From an uncultured Sphaerochaeta sp. (GTDB taxonomy: Bacteria; Spirochaetota; Spirochaetia; Sphaerochaetales; Sphaerochaetaceae): a stretch of DNA of 64,000 nt. The stretch is taken from NCBI RefSeq assembly GCF_963677075.1, contig NZ_OY781873.1:310001-374000 (forward strand), written 5' to 3'. Positions 51,167-59,825 of this stretch are shown piece after piece. Numbering within the stretch: position 1 is the first letter of the stretch; each line of letters begins with the position of its first letter. Both the position numbers and the translations under genes were made by a program. Under the pieces are notes generated by a model that made no database searches, was not told where the DNA came from, and saw nothing but the letters and a program-made list of their open reading frames with translations.

Positions 51167-51442
51167 TTATACAGCAGCCTGATCGGTCATCTTATTGAAA
51201 CGGCTCTGCAATCTGGATTTCTTGCGGTTGGCTGTGTTGTGGTGGATGACACCCTTTCCGGCAGTTGAATCAAGCAGCTTGAGACTTAGAGCCAAAGCAG
51301 CAGCGGCAGCTTCCTTGTCGCCGGCGGTTACAGCAGAATCAAATTTCTTGATTGCGGTGCGCATAGTGCTCTTGGTTGCGCGGTTTCTCATTTTCCGGAC
51401 TTGGCTCTGTCGCTCTCTTTTTTCAGCAGACCTGTTAATCAC
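51167..51442 (-). CDS. rpsT: 30S ribosomal protein S20
   Basis: A 91-residue ribosomal protein made of three long helices: KRERQSQVRKMRNRATKSTMRTAIKKF, an alanine-rich middle (DKEAAAAALALSLKLLDSTAGKG) and GVIHHNTANRKKSRLQSRFNKM. It binds 16S rRNA early in 30S assembly. Translation starts at GTG (51442) with GGAGG seven bases upstream. A hairpin lies in its leader (51497-51516). Confidence 0.96.
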   Translation of the reverse strand: MINRSAEKRERQSQVRKMRNRATKSTMRTAIKKFDSAVTAGDKEAAAAALALSLKLLDSTAGKGVIHHNTANRKKSRLQSRFNKMTDQAAV

Positions 51443-51496
51443 GTAATACCTCCAAACATATTACCTTGAATACGTATTTCATTTATTAAAGTTGAG

Positions 51497-51516
51497 GTCG
51501 GCAACAAAGTGCCGAC
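51497..51516. repeat. Hairpin in the rpsT leader
   Basis: GTCGGCA (51497-51503) and TGCCGAC (51510-51516) flank six bases, between the RicT-like gene and rpsT. There is no T-run on either strand, so a leader structure or weak terminator of the upstream gene are both open. Confidence 0.4.
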
Positions 51517-51567
51517 GGTCTAAAAACATATCACAGTCTATAAAATGGGTCAATACAATGCTTTATA

Positions 51568-52662
51568 TCAATTTGACAAAAATTCGTTCGCAAACTCCTT
51601 CTCAAGCTCCCATCGCTTGGTGTCAATATTGAAAAATACCGCATTCTGCGGGATGGTAAGCATTCTCCCTTCACTTCCACTGAGCATGATACGCTTTGAC
51701 AGTATGTTAACTTCATGAACTTTCATCAAGTCATAGCCAACCTTTAATTTGCTTCCCTCAGGAGGATAGTTACGTTTTTCCTCCACATAGAAATCATATT
51801 CATAGGAAAGACAACAAAGCAATCTCCCACAAGGTCCGGAGATTTTCATGGAATTCAGTGAGAGATTCTGCTCCTTGGCCATCTTGATGGAAACTGGGTT
51901 GAGCTTGTCAGTCACACTATGACAACAATAATCACGCCCACAGACAGCAAGACCGCCAAGTACCCGGCTTTCGTCCCTGACACCAATCTGTCTCAGTTCT
52001 ATTCGGATACGGAAGACAGAAACCAAATCCTTGACCAATTCCCGGAAGTCCACACGTACATCTGCAGTGAAAAAGAAAATGATTTTCGGTTCTCCAAGCA
52101 GGAAGTGGGCAGTCACCAGTTTCATATCAAGCTTGTGATGAGCGATCTTCTCTCTGCAGATTCGCATCGCTTCATCCTCTTTCTCTGACTGCTCTTGGTA
52201 ACGACTCATATCTGAGGGAGTCGCAAGACGGTCAATCCACACAACATCACCCGAGATATCAACCTCTTCAGGTTCTCTTGGGGGATTGCACCCAGCACAT
52301 GATTCGCACGGATCCTCATCTTTTTCCGGAGAGAAAGAAGGCAACGATTCCTCCGGCTCCCCTGCATAAGCCTCTTCCCGCTCTTCCTTGGGAAGACAGG
52401 ATTCTGCATGAAAACATGCAGATCTCGGTCGGTCACAACCGGGTTCGTAGGACTTGTCCAGTTGATCTGCAGCAGAGACAATAACACCAAGGTCAAGTCC
52501 ATAACGGGTGGGAGCAACCACCGAGGTTCCTGGATACAACACAGAATCCCAGGCACAGATGCTCATCTCATTTGAAGAAGGGTTTTTAACCAAATATATA
52601 TAGCCTCTTGATGGCCGGTTCTTCTGGACACGGCTATCGGCATTTGTTCGTTCTCGTTTCAT
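51568..52662 (-). CDS. RicT/YaaT-like PSP1-domain protein with cysteine-rich insert
   Basis: A 364-residue cytoplasmic protein of the PSP1 family (B. subtilis RicT/YaaT, an Fe-S-linked regulator of RNase Y and biofilm). The C-terminal half is conserved: FFFTADVRVDFRELVKDL, RIRIELRQIGVRDES, GRDYCCHSV and SGPCGRLLCCLSYEYDFY. Between the N-terminal strands and this core lies an insert (about 74-138) with six cysteines (76, 83, 89, 119, 122, 125), which makes the protein ~90 residues longer than usual. AAGGA lies five bases before the ATG. Confidence 0.85.
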   Translation of the reverse strand: MKRERTNADSRVQKNRPSRGYIYLVKNPSSNEMSICAWDSVLYPGTSVVAPTRYGLDLGVIVSAADQLDKSYEPGCDRPRSACFHAESCLPKEEREEAYAGEPEESLPSFSPEKDEDPCESCAGCNPPREPEEVDISGDVVWIDRLATPSDMSRYQEQSEKEDEAMRICREKIAHHKLDMKLVTAHFLLGEPKIIFFFTADVRVDFRELVKDLVSVFRIRIELRQIGVRDESRVLGGLAVCGRDYCCHSVTDKLNPVSIKMAKEQNLSLNSMKISGPCGRLLCCLSYEYDFYVEEKRNYPPEGSKLKVGYDLMKVHEVNILSKRIMLSGSEGRMLTIPQNAVFFNIDTKRWELEKEFANEFLSN

Positions 52663-52775
52663 CTATATCCTTTGCCATTTGACTGTGGCACTGAAGTAAA
52701 GCTACCACGTCAATAATAAATTGTCAAACTCTCTACATGTGTATATAACTATTTTGCTGCATATGAGTTACAACG

Positions 52776-52804
52776 TTGACGGCTCACACCTACCATGCTA
52801 TAGT
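52776..52804 (+). promoter_or_regulatory. Strong promoter of the tatD-dus-purD-like group
   Basis: TTGACG (52776-52781) and TATAGT (52799-52804) are separated by 17 bases, each five of six to consensus. The AAGGAG ribosome site and ATG at 52850 follow. Confidence 0.7.
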
Positions 52805-52849
52805 GGACCCATCCTCCACACAGGCTTGTAAGCTTCTCAAGGAGTCGGT

Positions 52850-53632
52850 ATGCAACTGTTTGACACGCACGCCCACATAGGGCTGATCCAGGATGACAAA
52901 ATGGAACAACTGCTTGCTGTCCAACTTGCCAAAGTCAAGTCGGTCAAGCATGTAGTGAGCATCTGCAACAGTTTAAGCGATTTTGAAAAGACCTACACCA
53001 ATCTGGAGAGTGCAAAGGATGTCTACCATGCAGTAGGGGTTTCCCCTACCGAAGTAGCCCATCCAGGACATGATTGGGAAGAGAGGGTCATCTCCCATGC
53101 AAAAAAGAAACGTGTCATAGCCATTGGAGAGACAGGACTGGACTATTACCATATGTTCGGGGGTGATAAGACTGCGCAGATAGAGCTGATGCTCAAGCAT
53201 CTCGAGATTGCCAAACATCTCGACCTTCCTGTGATTATCCATAACCGAAACGCAGGTGAAGACCTACTACCCATACTAGAAGAAAAGCTTCCACCAAAGG
53301 GTGGGATTCTCCACTGCTTTGGAGAAGATTGGGCATTCGCTCAACGAGCATTGGATATGAATCTTACCTTCTCTTTCGCAGGGAACCTGACCTTCAAGAA
53401 CAGCCGAATGCTGCAAGAGGTAGCCATACGCCTTCCTGAAGACAGGATTGTCATTGAAAGCGAAGCTCCCTTTATGACTCCCTACTCCCACAAGGGAGAG
53501 CGTAATAAAATGCAATATATTCTGGAAACGGCAACTGTTCTTGCAGCACTGAGGCAAACCTCTCTTGAAGCGCTTTCACAAACGCTTTATGCTAACAGCC
53601 TCAGGGCCTTTGCCCTTCCGAAGGATATATGA
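52850..53632 (+). CDS. tatD: TatD family metal-dependent hydrolase
   Basis: A 260-residue TIM-barrel hydrolase of the TatD DNase family (3'-5' exonuclease, D-aminoacyl-tRNA or general phosphatase roles reported). Metal motifs: DTHAHIGL (two His), IGETGLDYY (Glu), VIIHNRNAG (His) and ILHCFGE (His). The last ligand, normally Asp in ETDxP, is Glu here (ESEAPFMTP). AAGGAG lies seven bases before the ATG. Overlaps the downstream Dus gene by four bases. Confidence 0.9.
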   Translation: MQLFDTHAHIGLIQDDKMEQLLAVQLAKVKSVKHVVSICNSLSDFEKTYTNLESAKDVYHAVGVSPTEVAHPGHDWEERVISHAKKKRVIAIGETGLDYYHMFGGDKTAQIELMLKHLEIAKHLDLPVIIHNRNAGEDLLPILEEKLPPKGGILHCFGEDWAFAQRALDMNLTFSFAGNLTFKNSRMLQEVAIRLPEDRIVIESEAPFMTPYSHKGERNKMQYILETATVLAALRQTSLEALSQTLYANSLRAFALPKDI

Positions 53633-54627
53633 ACAGAAAGAATCTTTATCACCCCGTAACAATAGGCTCGACAACGCTAGGCGGAAACGTGTTTCTTGCC
53701 CCACTTGCCGGGTACACAGATATTCCATTCAGAACGCTCTGCATCGAAGCAGGAGCGGACTTTACGTTTACAGAGATGGTCAGCGCCGAAGGTCTTGCAA
53801 GAGAAGGTGAGAAAACACTTGCACTCATGGATCGTGCCCCAAACGAGAGGCAGTACGCTGTTCAGCTATTCATGGGAAACACCGATTCTCTTAAGGAAGC
53901 CCTTGCCCAGCTCCAGCCTTACCATCCCGAGGTGATCGATATCAATTGCGGTTGCCCAGTTCCCAAGGTTACCAAGACAGGAGCAGGTTCAGCCATGATG
54001 AAGCAGCCCAAGCTTATAACCGAGGTGGTCCGCACCATTACGGAAGAGACAGACATCCCTGTATCGGTCAAGTTTAGAACAGGATGGGATGCACAGAGCG
54101 AGAACTTTCTTGAATTTGCACAAGCTGCCCTGGATGGAGGGGCAAGTGCGTTAACGCTCCATGCAAGGACCCGCAGCCAAGGCTATGCGCCATTTGCTGA
54201 TTGGAGCAAGCTCACTGAACTCAAGCAGTACACACACCAGCACAATTATCAGGTACCAGTCTTCGGTTCCGGGGATCTGTTCAAGGCAGAAGATGCCAAG
54301 AGAATGCTTGAAGAAACCGGTATCGATGGAGTGATGTTTGCACGGGGAGCTATTGGCAATCCATTCATCTTCTCCCAGGCTAAAGCCATCTTGCAAGGCA
54401 GGGAACCTGAGCCTATCACCGTGGAGATGAGGAGAGTTGCCATTCTGCGTCACCTGGACCTCATGATCGATACCTTTGGAGAAACAACGGCATGCACGTT
54501 GATGAGAAAACATACCTGCAGTTACCTGAAAGGAATTCCCAATACCTCAACAATTAAGCAAGCGGTGGTACATGCCTTTAGGCGTGAACAGTATCTTGAG
54601 GCTCTCAGCCCACTTGTTGACCTGTAA
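53629..54627 (+). CDS. dus: tRNA-dihydrouridine synthase
   Basis: A 332-residue FMN enzyme that reduces uridine in the tRNA D-loop. Seen: LAPLAGYTDIPFR, the FMN and catalytic motif INCGCPVPKVTKTGAGSAMM with the catalytic cysteine, VSVKFRTGWD, LTLHARTRSQGYAP, and GVMFARGAIGNPFIF. DusB subfamily is most likely. The ATG overlaps the tatD stop (ATGA). Confidence 0.93.
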   Translation: MNRKNLYHPVTIGSTTLGGNVFLAPLAGYTDIPFRTLCIEAGADFTFTEMVSAEGLAREGEKTLALMDRAPNERQYAVQLFMGNTDSLKEALAQLQPYHPEVIDINCGCPVPKVTKTGAGSAMMKQPKLITEVVRTITEETDIPVSVKFRTGWDAQSENFLEFAQAALDGGASALTLHARTRSQGYAPFADWSKLTELKQYTHQHNYQVPVFGSGDLFKAEDAKRMLEETGIDGVMFARGAIGNPFIFSQAKAILQGREPEPITVEMRRVAILRHLDLMIDTFGETTACTLMRKHTCSYLKGIPNTSTIKQAVVHAFRREQYLEALSPLVDL

Positions 54628-54678
54628 AGCGGTAAAATGGTACGTTTATTTGAGCAATCACATCGGGAAGGAAATGCA

Positions 54679-55935
54679 ATGAGAGTATTAGTGTTAGGGT
54701 CCGGAGCGAAAGACCATGCCATTGCATGGTGGTTCTCTCAAAGTCGTCTGATTGATGGTCTATATGTAGCACCTGGCAATGTAGGAACTAAGACAATTGC
54801 GGTAAATCTGTCAATTGACCCTTCTGACCCTGAGCAGGTATACGAGGCTTGCCAAACCCATGGTATCGACTTCGTCTTTGTGGGTACTGAGGCACCACTC
54901 TTTACTGGTGTCATCGACTTCCTCAACGAACGAGGAATAGACACATTCGGAGCACCCAACCGGGCTTTGAAGCTTGAAGGCGATCGAAATTTTGCCCGTA
55001 TGTTTTCCGACCGCCACAACATCCCTACCTCTTCCCACGTCCTGTTTGACGATGAAGAAAAACTCTCAGAGTATTTAAAACGTCACGAAGGTGAACGCTT
55101 CGTGGTAAAGAGTAATGCTATTGCACCCAGTAGGGTCATGGTAGATTCCACTGATTACTCCACCCTCATGGATTTTTCCAAGGGACTGCTTGCCACTGGC
55201 CCGATCATTCTGGAAGAACATCTCAATGGCCTTCCTATAACCATCACTCTCTTCTTGGACAACAAAGGGTATCTTATGCTTCCCACCTCAAGTGACTACA
55301 TGAAAGTCGAGGAGGGAGGACTGCCTACCGGAGGTATGGGCTCCATTTGCCCGGTCCCACTCCAGAAAAATCTTAGTGAAGCTCTCGTCGAATCAATTAT
55401 TGAACCAGTATTGTTCGGCCTGAAGGCAGAGAAAATGTCCTACAAGGGTGTGCTGACCATCAGTGTCATCATTACCAAGAATGGGCCGATTCTCGTCGAT
55501 TACCATGTTCGCTTCAACGATCCTGCCGCACAGGCATTCGTACCGCTCATCAATACGGACATTGTTGATATTCTTAATGCCATGAAACATGATACGCTTT
55601 CATCTCTCAATCTTGAGGTTTCCAATCAATCAGCAGTAGCCTTGGTGGTTGCTTCTGATGGGTATCCGGAAAAACCCATTATTGGGAAAAACCTTGAGCC
55701 AATGCCGGCTCCCCTGCTGTACAACAGCTTCGAAGGTGCTCCTCGATACTTTTTTGGAGGAGTCCAGGAATATGAAGGCAAATTGGTTACCACCGGTGGA
55801 CGTTGTGTCACTGTGGTGGGAATCGGCTACAATATCATGAATGCAAACAAGAATGCATACAAAGGTGTCAAACAGGTAAATTTTGAAGGTGCCTGGTATC
55901 GGCAAGATATTGGAAACCGGTTTTTCGAGAACTAA
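54679..55935 (+). CDS. PurD-like ATP-grasp protein with altered active site
   Basis: A 418-residue protein with the full PurD layout (phosphoribosylamine-glycine ligase, purine synthesis): LVLGSGAKDHAIAWW and APGNVGTK at the N-terminus, GAPNRALKLEGDRNFAR, and LPTGGMGSICPVP. However the ATP-binding loop usually reading DGLAAGKGV is NAIAPSRVM, the DHKR segment is SDYMK, and the metal ligands of EFNxRFGDPE read DYHVRFNDPA. Canonical activity is doubtful. No other pur gene is near. ATG at 54679 is chosen for AAGGAA seven bases upstream and the family start; 14 more codons are open. Confidence 0.75.
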   Translation: MRVLVLGSGAKDHAIAWWFSQSRLIDGLYVAPGNVGTKTIAVNLSIDPSDPEQVYEACQTHGIDFVFVGTEAPLFTGVIDFLNERGIDTFGAPNRALKLEGDRNFARMFSDRHNIPTSSHVLFDDEEKLSEYLKRHEGERFVVKSNAIAPSRVMVDSTDYSTLMDFSKGLLATGPIILEEHLNGLPITITLFLDNKGYLMLPTSSDYMKVEEGGLPTGGMGSICPVPLQKNLSEALVESIIEPVLFGLKAEKMSYKGVLTISVIITKNGPILVDYHVRFNDPAAQAFVPLINTDIVDILNAMKHDTLSSLNLEVSNQSAVALVVASDGYPEKPIIGKNLEPMPAPLLYNSFEGAPRYFFGGVQEYEGKLVTTGGRCVTVVGIGYNIMNANKNAYKGVKQVNFEGAWYRQDIGNRFFEN

Positions 55936-55947
55936 AACCAAAAATCC

Positions 55948-55992
55948 AAAAAAAAAAGCAATGAGACCTCACACCCCACAGTGAAGTCTCAT
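55948..55992 (-). terminator. Intrinsic terminator for the minus-strand outer-membrane genes
   Basis: On the minus strand ATGAGAC (55992-55986) pairs with GTCTCAT (55967-55961), with an inner CAC/GTG pairing, then TGC and ten T (55957-55948). It lies about 250 bases past the stop of the 56239 gene, leaving a long 3' UTR. Confidence 0.75.
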
Positions 55993-56020
55993 GCTCTACC
56001 GTTCCATAGTTCCTCAAGAC

Positions 56021-56054
56021 TGACGGCCACCTCCCCAGGTAGCCGTCAACTTTT
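56021..56054 (+). terminator. Probable terminator after the PurD-like gene
   Basis: TGACGGC (56021-56027) pairs with GCCGTCA (56042-56048) and ACCT with AGGT inside, giving a long stem with one mismatch and a CCCC loop, followed by ACTTTT. Confidence 0.6.
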
Positions 56055-56238
56055 CGATTCCCCCCACGCAAAGGGAACGGTCAGAAGAAATCGTCTCAGA
56101 ACTCCAGAAGAAAGACCATTGTTAGAAGGAAACACATAAACAAGGTCCATCTCTACTTTCATCCTACCCTCAGATTACCCTTGCCGTCAATGAATACCGG
56201 TTAACTTGTGACATAATTTTCTCACTGTACATTTGCCA

Positions 56239-57933
56239 TTAGAAAGTAACTGAGGTTCCCAAAACAACTTGGAGGTCCCAAGAATCTAGAGTAAACGTAT
56301 GACTCGATTGCAAATATTCCCCAAATGAGAGACACGAGAGACTAGAATAAATTTCCCATCGCTCAATACCTGATAGGCTTAGTTCCAGCTCCTTCTTTCC
56401 TGAGAGAGTTGCACAAAAAGCTGTTGAGATCATATTTTGGGAGAACAGAACAGCACCGTAATCAGTGGTACCACCAATACTTGGTGTGTACATATCTATT
56501 TCGCCTTTCAGGGCAGCTGTGAAGGTAAGAGAGAGGGTACCAACAGAGGGAACATGGTAGTTTGTCTCAGAGAGAAACACCAAGGCATCGCCCCCATAGG
56601 GGGAACCGATGTAGTCAAGCAGATGCACGGTCCTCCCAAGTCCTGCATACCGCCGGATCATCAAGAAGTCAACATGATCTCGGCGATACATACTTGGTAG
56701 AGCCATGGAAGCTTCCAATACGCTGGAGAGCACACCACTTTCCAGTGGCTTTGCCACCTCCAGTCCCAATGAAAGAGCCCAGGCTGTGTCCTCTTCATCA
56801 GGGTCCTCATTAGGGGCAACTGCCTGATCCAAGGCAAACTGTCCATAAAGACGGACCCCCGAAACAGGGACATAGGCCAGTTCAGCATGTGCTATTGCAT
56901 TGAACTTACTCTCCTGATGCAGGTTATGATAGATAAATGATGGGTTGAGAAATCTCACATCCAGAAAATCATCCTTGTACATGACATTCTCACTAACTGC
57001 AAGCGTCAGTTTCTCCCAAGGTCGGAATTCCAGACGATGAGCGAGCAACATACGGATGTGTGGTTCATTGGCATAGTAGGTATCGAAGAAAATCGTCAAG
57101 GCCTCATATTTAAAGTATTTTGAGAAGGCAGTGAAACGAAGATACTCATGAAAATCTACATGATCATTCAAGATGAAGTTCCCGATCCTGGAGTTACCCC
57201 AGGAAATCCTATCTCGGCTGAAGGTGAGATTCCAATGCCCGGAACCAACCGAAAATACTGCGCGTTTTGGCCATTGGAAGTCAAAATGCTTGCTTGCAGG
57301 AATCAGGTTGTTTGCAAAGCGTTTCTGATATTGTATGAGGGGGGTAGACCCATCAATATAGTATATATTATTGGTACTTGCATCAGGGATAAGCGCACCA
57401 AAGGAATCATGATCATCCCCTAGATGAGGAATGACATCATCGTGTGTATAGAGTCCATATCCATATTGCAAATCACTATAGGTGTAGAAAAAATCTGATA
57501 TTGCCATATCCAACCGGAGTCTAGCCAGAGGCTTTCTATCCGGAAAAGCATAATCCCATTGTCCCAAGGAGTTATACGATGGGTTATGATGGGCATAGCC
57601 CTCTAGGGAGATATCAAGGTTCGCCGAGAGAGCAAAATCGTCAGGAAAAATCCAACGAAGTGATTCATATGCCGTTTGATGTATGGAAGCATAGAGCACA
57701 TGCTGCGTGCTCCCCTCCTCCCCAGCGTTGATATTGGAGAGCAGCTTTTGTGCTTCAGCTTTCGTCCAAGGCCGGGAAGCGGAAGGTGTTCCTGTTCCTG
57801 TAATCAAGTACAGGAGGTCCATCTCCTGATAGATGGGATCAGAGAGCGGTATCACTTCCTGCGCACCAGTGGTGGCAAGAAGTGGTCCCAAGCATATTCC
57901 AATCAACAACAGAATGATGGATAGTCGTCTCAC
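56239..57933 (-). CDS. Outer-membrane beta-barrel protein, Wzi-like (downstream paralogue)
   Basis: A 564-residue exported protein with a signal peptide (RRLSIILLLIGICLGPLLA). A short helical domain (about 28-75, with LLYLITGTGTPSASRPW and KAEAQKLL) precedes a large barrel that ends in VVLGTSVTF. FSRDRISWGNSRIGNFIL resembles the RxSWG segment of capsule-assembly Wzi-type barrels. It is clearly a paralogue of the gene 13 bases upstream: the helical domain, the SWG segment, and the YLDIRxLNPxxIxH pattern (here FLDVRFLNPSFIYH) all recur. Role in surface polysaccharide or lipid handling is only inferred. Confidence 0.75.
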   Translation of the reverse strand: MRRLSIILLLIGICLGPLLATTGAQEVIPLSDPIYQEMDLLYLITGTGTPSASRPWTKAEAQKLLSNINAGEEGSTQHVLYASIHQTAYESLRWIFPDDFALSANLDISLEGYAHHNPSYNSLGQWDYAFPDRKPLARLRLDMAISDFFYTYSDLQYGYGLYTHDDVIPHLGDDHDSFGALIPDASTNNIYYIDGSTPLIQYQKRFANNLIPASKHFDFQWPKRAVFSVGSGHWNLTFSRDRISWGNSRIGNFILNDHVDFHEYLRFTAFSKYFKYEALTIFFDTYYANEPHIRMLLAHRLEFRPWEKLTLAVSENVMYKDDFLDVRFLNPSFIYHNLHQESKFNAIAHAELAYVPVSGVRLYGQFALDQAVAPNEDPDEEDTAWALSLGLEVAKPLESGVLSSVLEASMALPSMYRRDHVDFLMIRRYAGLGRTVHLLDYIGSPYGGDALVFLSETNYHVPSVGTLSLTFTAALKGEIDMYTPSIGGTTDYGAVLFSQNMISTAFCATLSGKKELELSLSGIERWEIYSSLSCLSFGEYLQSSHTFTLDSWDLQVVLGTSVTF

Positions 57934-57946
57934 ACGTACTCCCTTA

Positions 57947-59719
57947 TCAGATTGTGTAGCTCAAGCCAAGGGTAAGCTGAATATCACTTGCCTTCTGTCC
58001 TAAGATATTCTGGTAGTTGTTGATGGTAATGTAGTCCAGCTGTCCGAATGTCCTCATTGTATCGGTAATTTGATACGAGCCATAGAGCCCTGCAATGAGG
58101 GTATGCTCTACTGCATTACGGGACGCATAACTGGAATCAGCATAGTTGCCAACACTGCCACCGGTTGTAGGCGTTTGGGAAATGTCAGCAACACCTCCGC
58201 CAACCCGAGTCCAATAAGTAAACATATCAAACGTACCGTGGGCCATATAGAACACATTGCCACTCAGATTCCACTTCCCATAGGACTTCACCCCGCCATT
58301 GAGATTGACCACCAGGGCATCATTGCCATAGGTGTAGCCAATAAATTCTGAGTTATAGCGCATCCCAGATTCATTGGTAAACTCCCTGATGGCCCCTACA
58401 TAGTTGAGACCGTAGTCATCGTAGCCCGAGCTCGAATCATCAGGTGATGAAGTCTCTGAGTAACGAAGGTAGAGATAGGGGTCTGTATAAGCGAATTCCA
58501 AGGAACCATAACCAATGGCATCGGCTACCGGAACTACTCCTTTCAACCCTACAAGATATCCAAAAGTAACAGGGAAGTTCGTTTCCGTGTCGCTGGGAAC
58601 CGGCTCGCCAGGCAGGGAGAATTCATCAACCGCTGCCTGAGCATAGATATTCAAGCCACTCACTGGCGTATAGTCGAGCTCAAGCCCAAGGATGGAGTTT
58701 GCATTGCTGCGGATATAGTAATCATGGAAGATCATGGCAGGATTGAGAATCCGTATATCCAAGTAATTTTCCTTACTCTGGTACATGATACTCTCGGTCA
58801 GTGTGAGGCCTACTTTATCATGGAACATCCTCCACTCGAGTCGATGGGACATGAACATGTAGATGCCATCCAGCACTTCTGACTGACCATCTCCTTCGTT
58901 GGGAGTACTTGCTCCCATCGCAGCTGATGCATCATAATACTGACTCGGATGAGGGAAGAATGATGTCACAAAGGTGTACTTGAACTTGTCACTGAACGTG
59001 GTCACACGTGCCATGTTGTGGTACTTGAAGGAATCACTAACCATGAGATTGCCTGTATGTCCTGCTCCCCAACTCAGTCTGTCTCGACCAAGCTGAAAAC
59101 TCCAATGAGCCCCTCCTGCTGCAACAAAGGCCCTATAAGGCATGTTGAAGTCAAGATCAGTCATGATAGAAGGTGGAACCATCGGAATATTGGTACCAAA
59201 TGTGGTAGCACCAAATCCGTTTTTCAATGTAAAGGTATTCCCTACACTCAACTCAGAATATCCATAGAAGGATTCTGCAGGCCAGGTTTCCAAGCTTACA
59301 GTGAGCAGGGGCTTATGATGGATTTCGTCATAGTTCCAAGAATCTCTTCCTGTAAAGTTGGTGGTGTCACTATGGGTGTAGGTCTCCAAGGTTGCATCAA
59401 ACCCCCAGCTCAAGCCAATACCCTTTCCTTGGGTCTTAGGTTCAATTCCGAGGACTGTCTGGACGTACTCATAGGTTTGTTTCATCGAGCCTTGCAACGC
59501 TGATGCCTTGATTTTCTCGACCATCAGGGATAGCTCAGCTTGACTATAAGGACCAGTGGTTGAGGGAAGGGACAACCCTTGGGCAATATACAGTGTCTCT
59601 ATGGCGTCATAGACATCGCTGTCCAAGCTGTAGATCTTTTGTTGGTTCACTGCCCCAAAAATCGAGGTAGAGAAGAGACACATTACAAGACAACACACCA
59701 ATACTCGAGTTATACGCAT
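57947..59719 (-). CDS. Outer-membrane beta-barrel protein, Wzi-like (upstream paralogue)
   Basis: A 590-residue exported protein with a signal peptide (RITRVLVCCLVMCLFSTSIFGA). The N-terminal helical domain (LYIAQGLSLPSTTGPYSQAEL) and the barrel motifs LGRDRLSWGAGHTGNLMV and YLDIRILNPAMIFHDYY match its downstream paralogue; the end LTLGLSYTI is a barrel-closing strand. GGAG lies eight bases before the ATG, and an extended -10 promoter lies about 45 bases upstream. The pair is probably a two-gene operon. Confidence 0.75.
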   Translation of the reverse strand: MRITRVLVCCLVMCLFSTSIFGAVNQQKIYSLDSDVYDAIETLYIAQGLSLPSTTGPYSQAELSLMVEKIKASALQGSMKQTYEYVQTVLGIEPKTQGKGIGLSWGFDATLETYTHSDTTNFTGRDSWNYDEIHHKPLLTVSLETWPAESFYGYSELSVGNTFTLKNGFGATTFGTNIPMVPPSIMTDLDFNMPYRAFVAAGGAHWSFQLGRDRLSWGAGHTGNLMVSDSFKYHNMARVTTFSDKFKYTFVTSFFPHPSQYYDASAAMGASTPNEGDGQSEVLDGIYMFMSHRLEWRMFHDKVGLTLTESIMYQSKENYLDIRILNPAMIFHDYYIRSNANSILGLELDYTPVSGLNIYAQAAVDEFSLPGEPVPSDTETNFPVTFGYLVGLKGVVPVADAIGYGSLEFAYTDPYLYLRYSETSSPDDSSSGYDDYGLNYVGAIREFTNESGMRYNSEFIGYTYGNDALVVNLNGGVKSYGKWNLSGNVFYMAHGTFDMFTYWTRVGGGVADISQTPTTGGSVGNYADSSYASRNAVEHTLIAGLYGSYQITDTMRTFGQLDYITINNYQNILGQKASDIQLTLGLSYTI

Positions 59720-59761
59720 TCCATACGCTCCAGTTTAATTTGTATTATGTAAACGAAACAA

Positions 59762-59770
59762 ATTATACCA
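59762..59770 (-). promoter_or_regulatory. Extended -10 promoter of the tandem barrel genes
   Basis: On the minus strand TGGTATAAT (59770-59762) is a perfect extended -10 element (TGnTATAAT). No -35 match is seen; a hairpin occupies that place. Confidence 0.6.
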
Positions 59771-59773
59771 AAG

Positions 59774-59794
59774 GAGGTGCCAAAATGGCACCCC
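59774..59794 (-). terminator. Possible terminator of the ABC importer operon
   Basis: On the minus strand GGTGCC (59792-59787) pairs with GGCACC (59781-59776) over five bases, extendable by a G-U and a G-C pair. Only a weak T-rich tail follows, so termination is uncertain. It also overlaps the upstream part of the barrel-gene promoter. Confidence 0.4.
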
Positions 59795-59825
59795 TAATCT
59801 TACATATTGTTACATTTTCAGCGAT

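Larger units (their letters stand above)
55936..56238. other. Longest gene-free stretch of the window
   Basis: A 303-base gap between convergent genes. It holds two hairpins, one acting as a terminator in each direction (described separately), and about 180 bases of unassigned sequence next to the outer-membrane gene, without a recognisable ORF, RNA gene or repeat. Confidence 0.7.

Noticed and set aside
59018..59503. 161-residue open frame on the plus strand
   Set aside because: Antisense to the upstream Wzi-like barrel gene; cysteine-rich and without a recognisable start.
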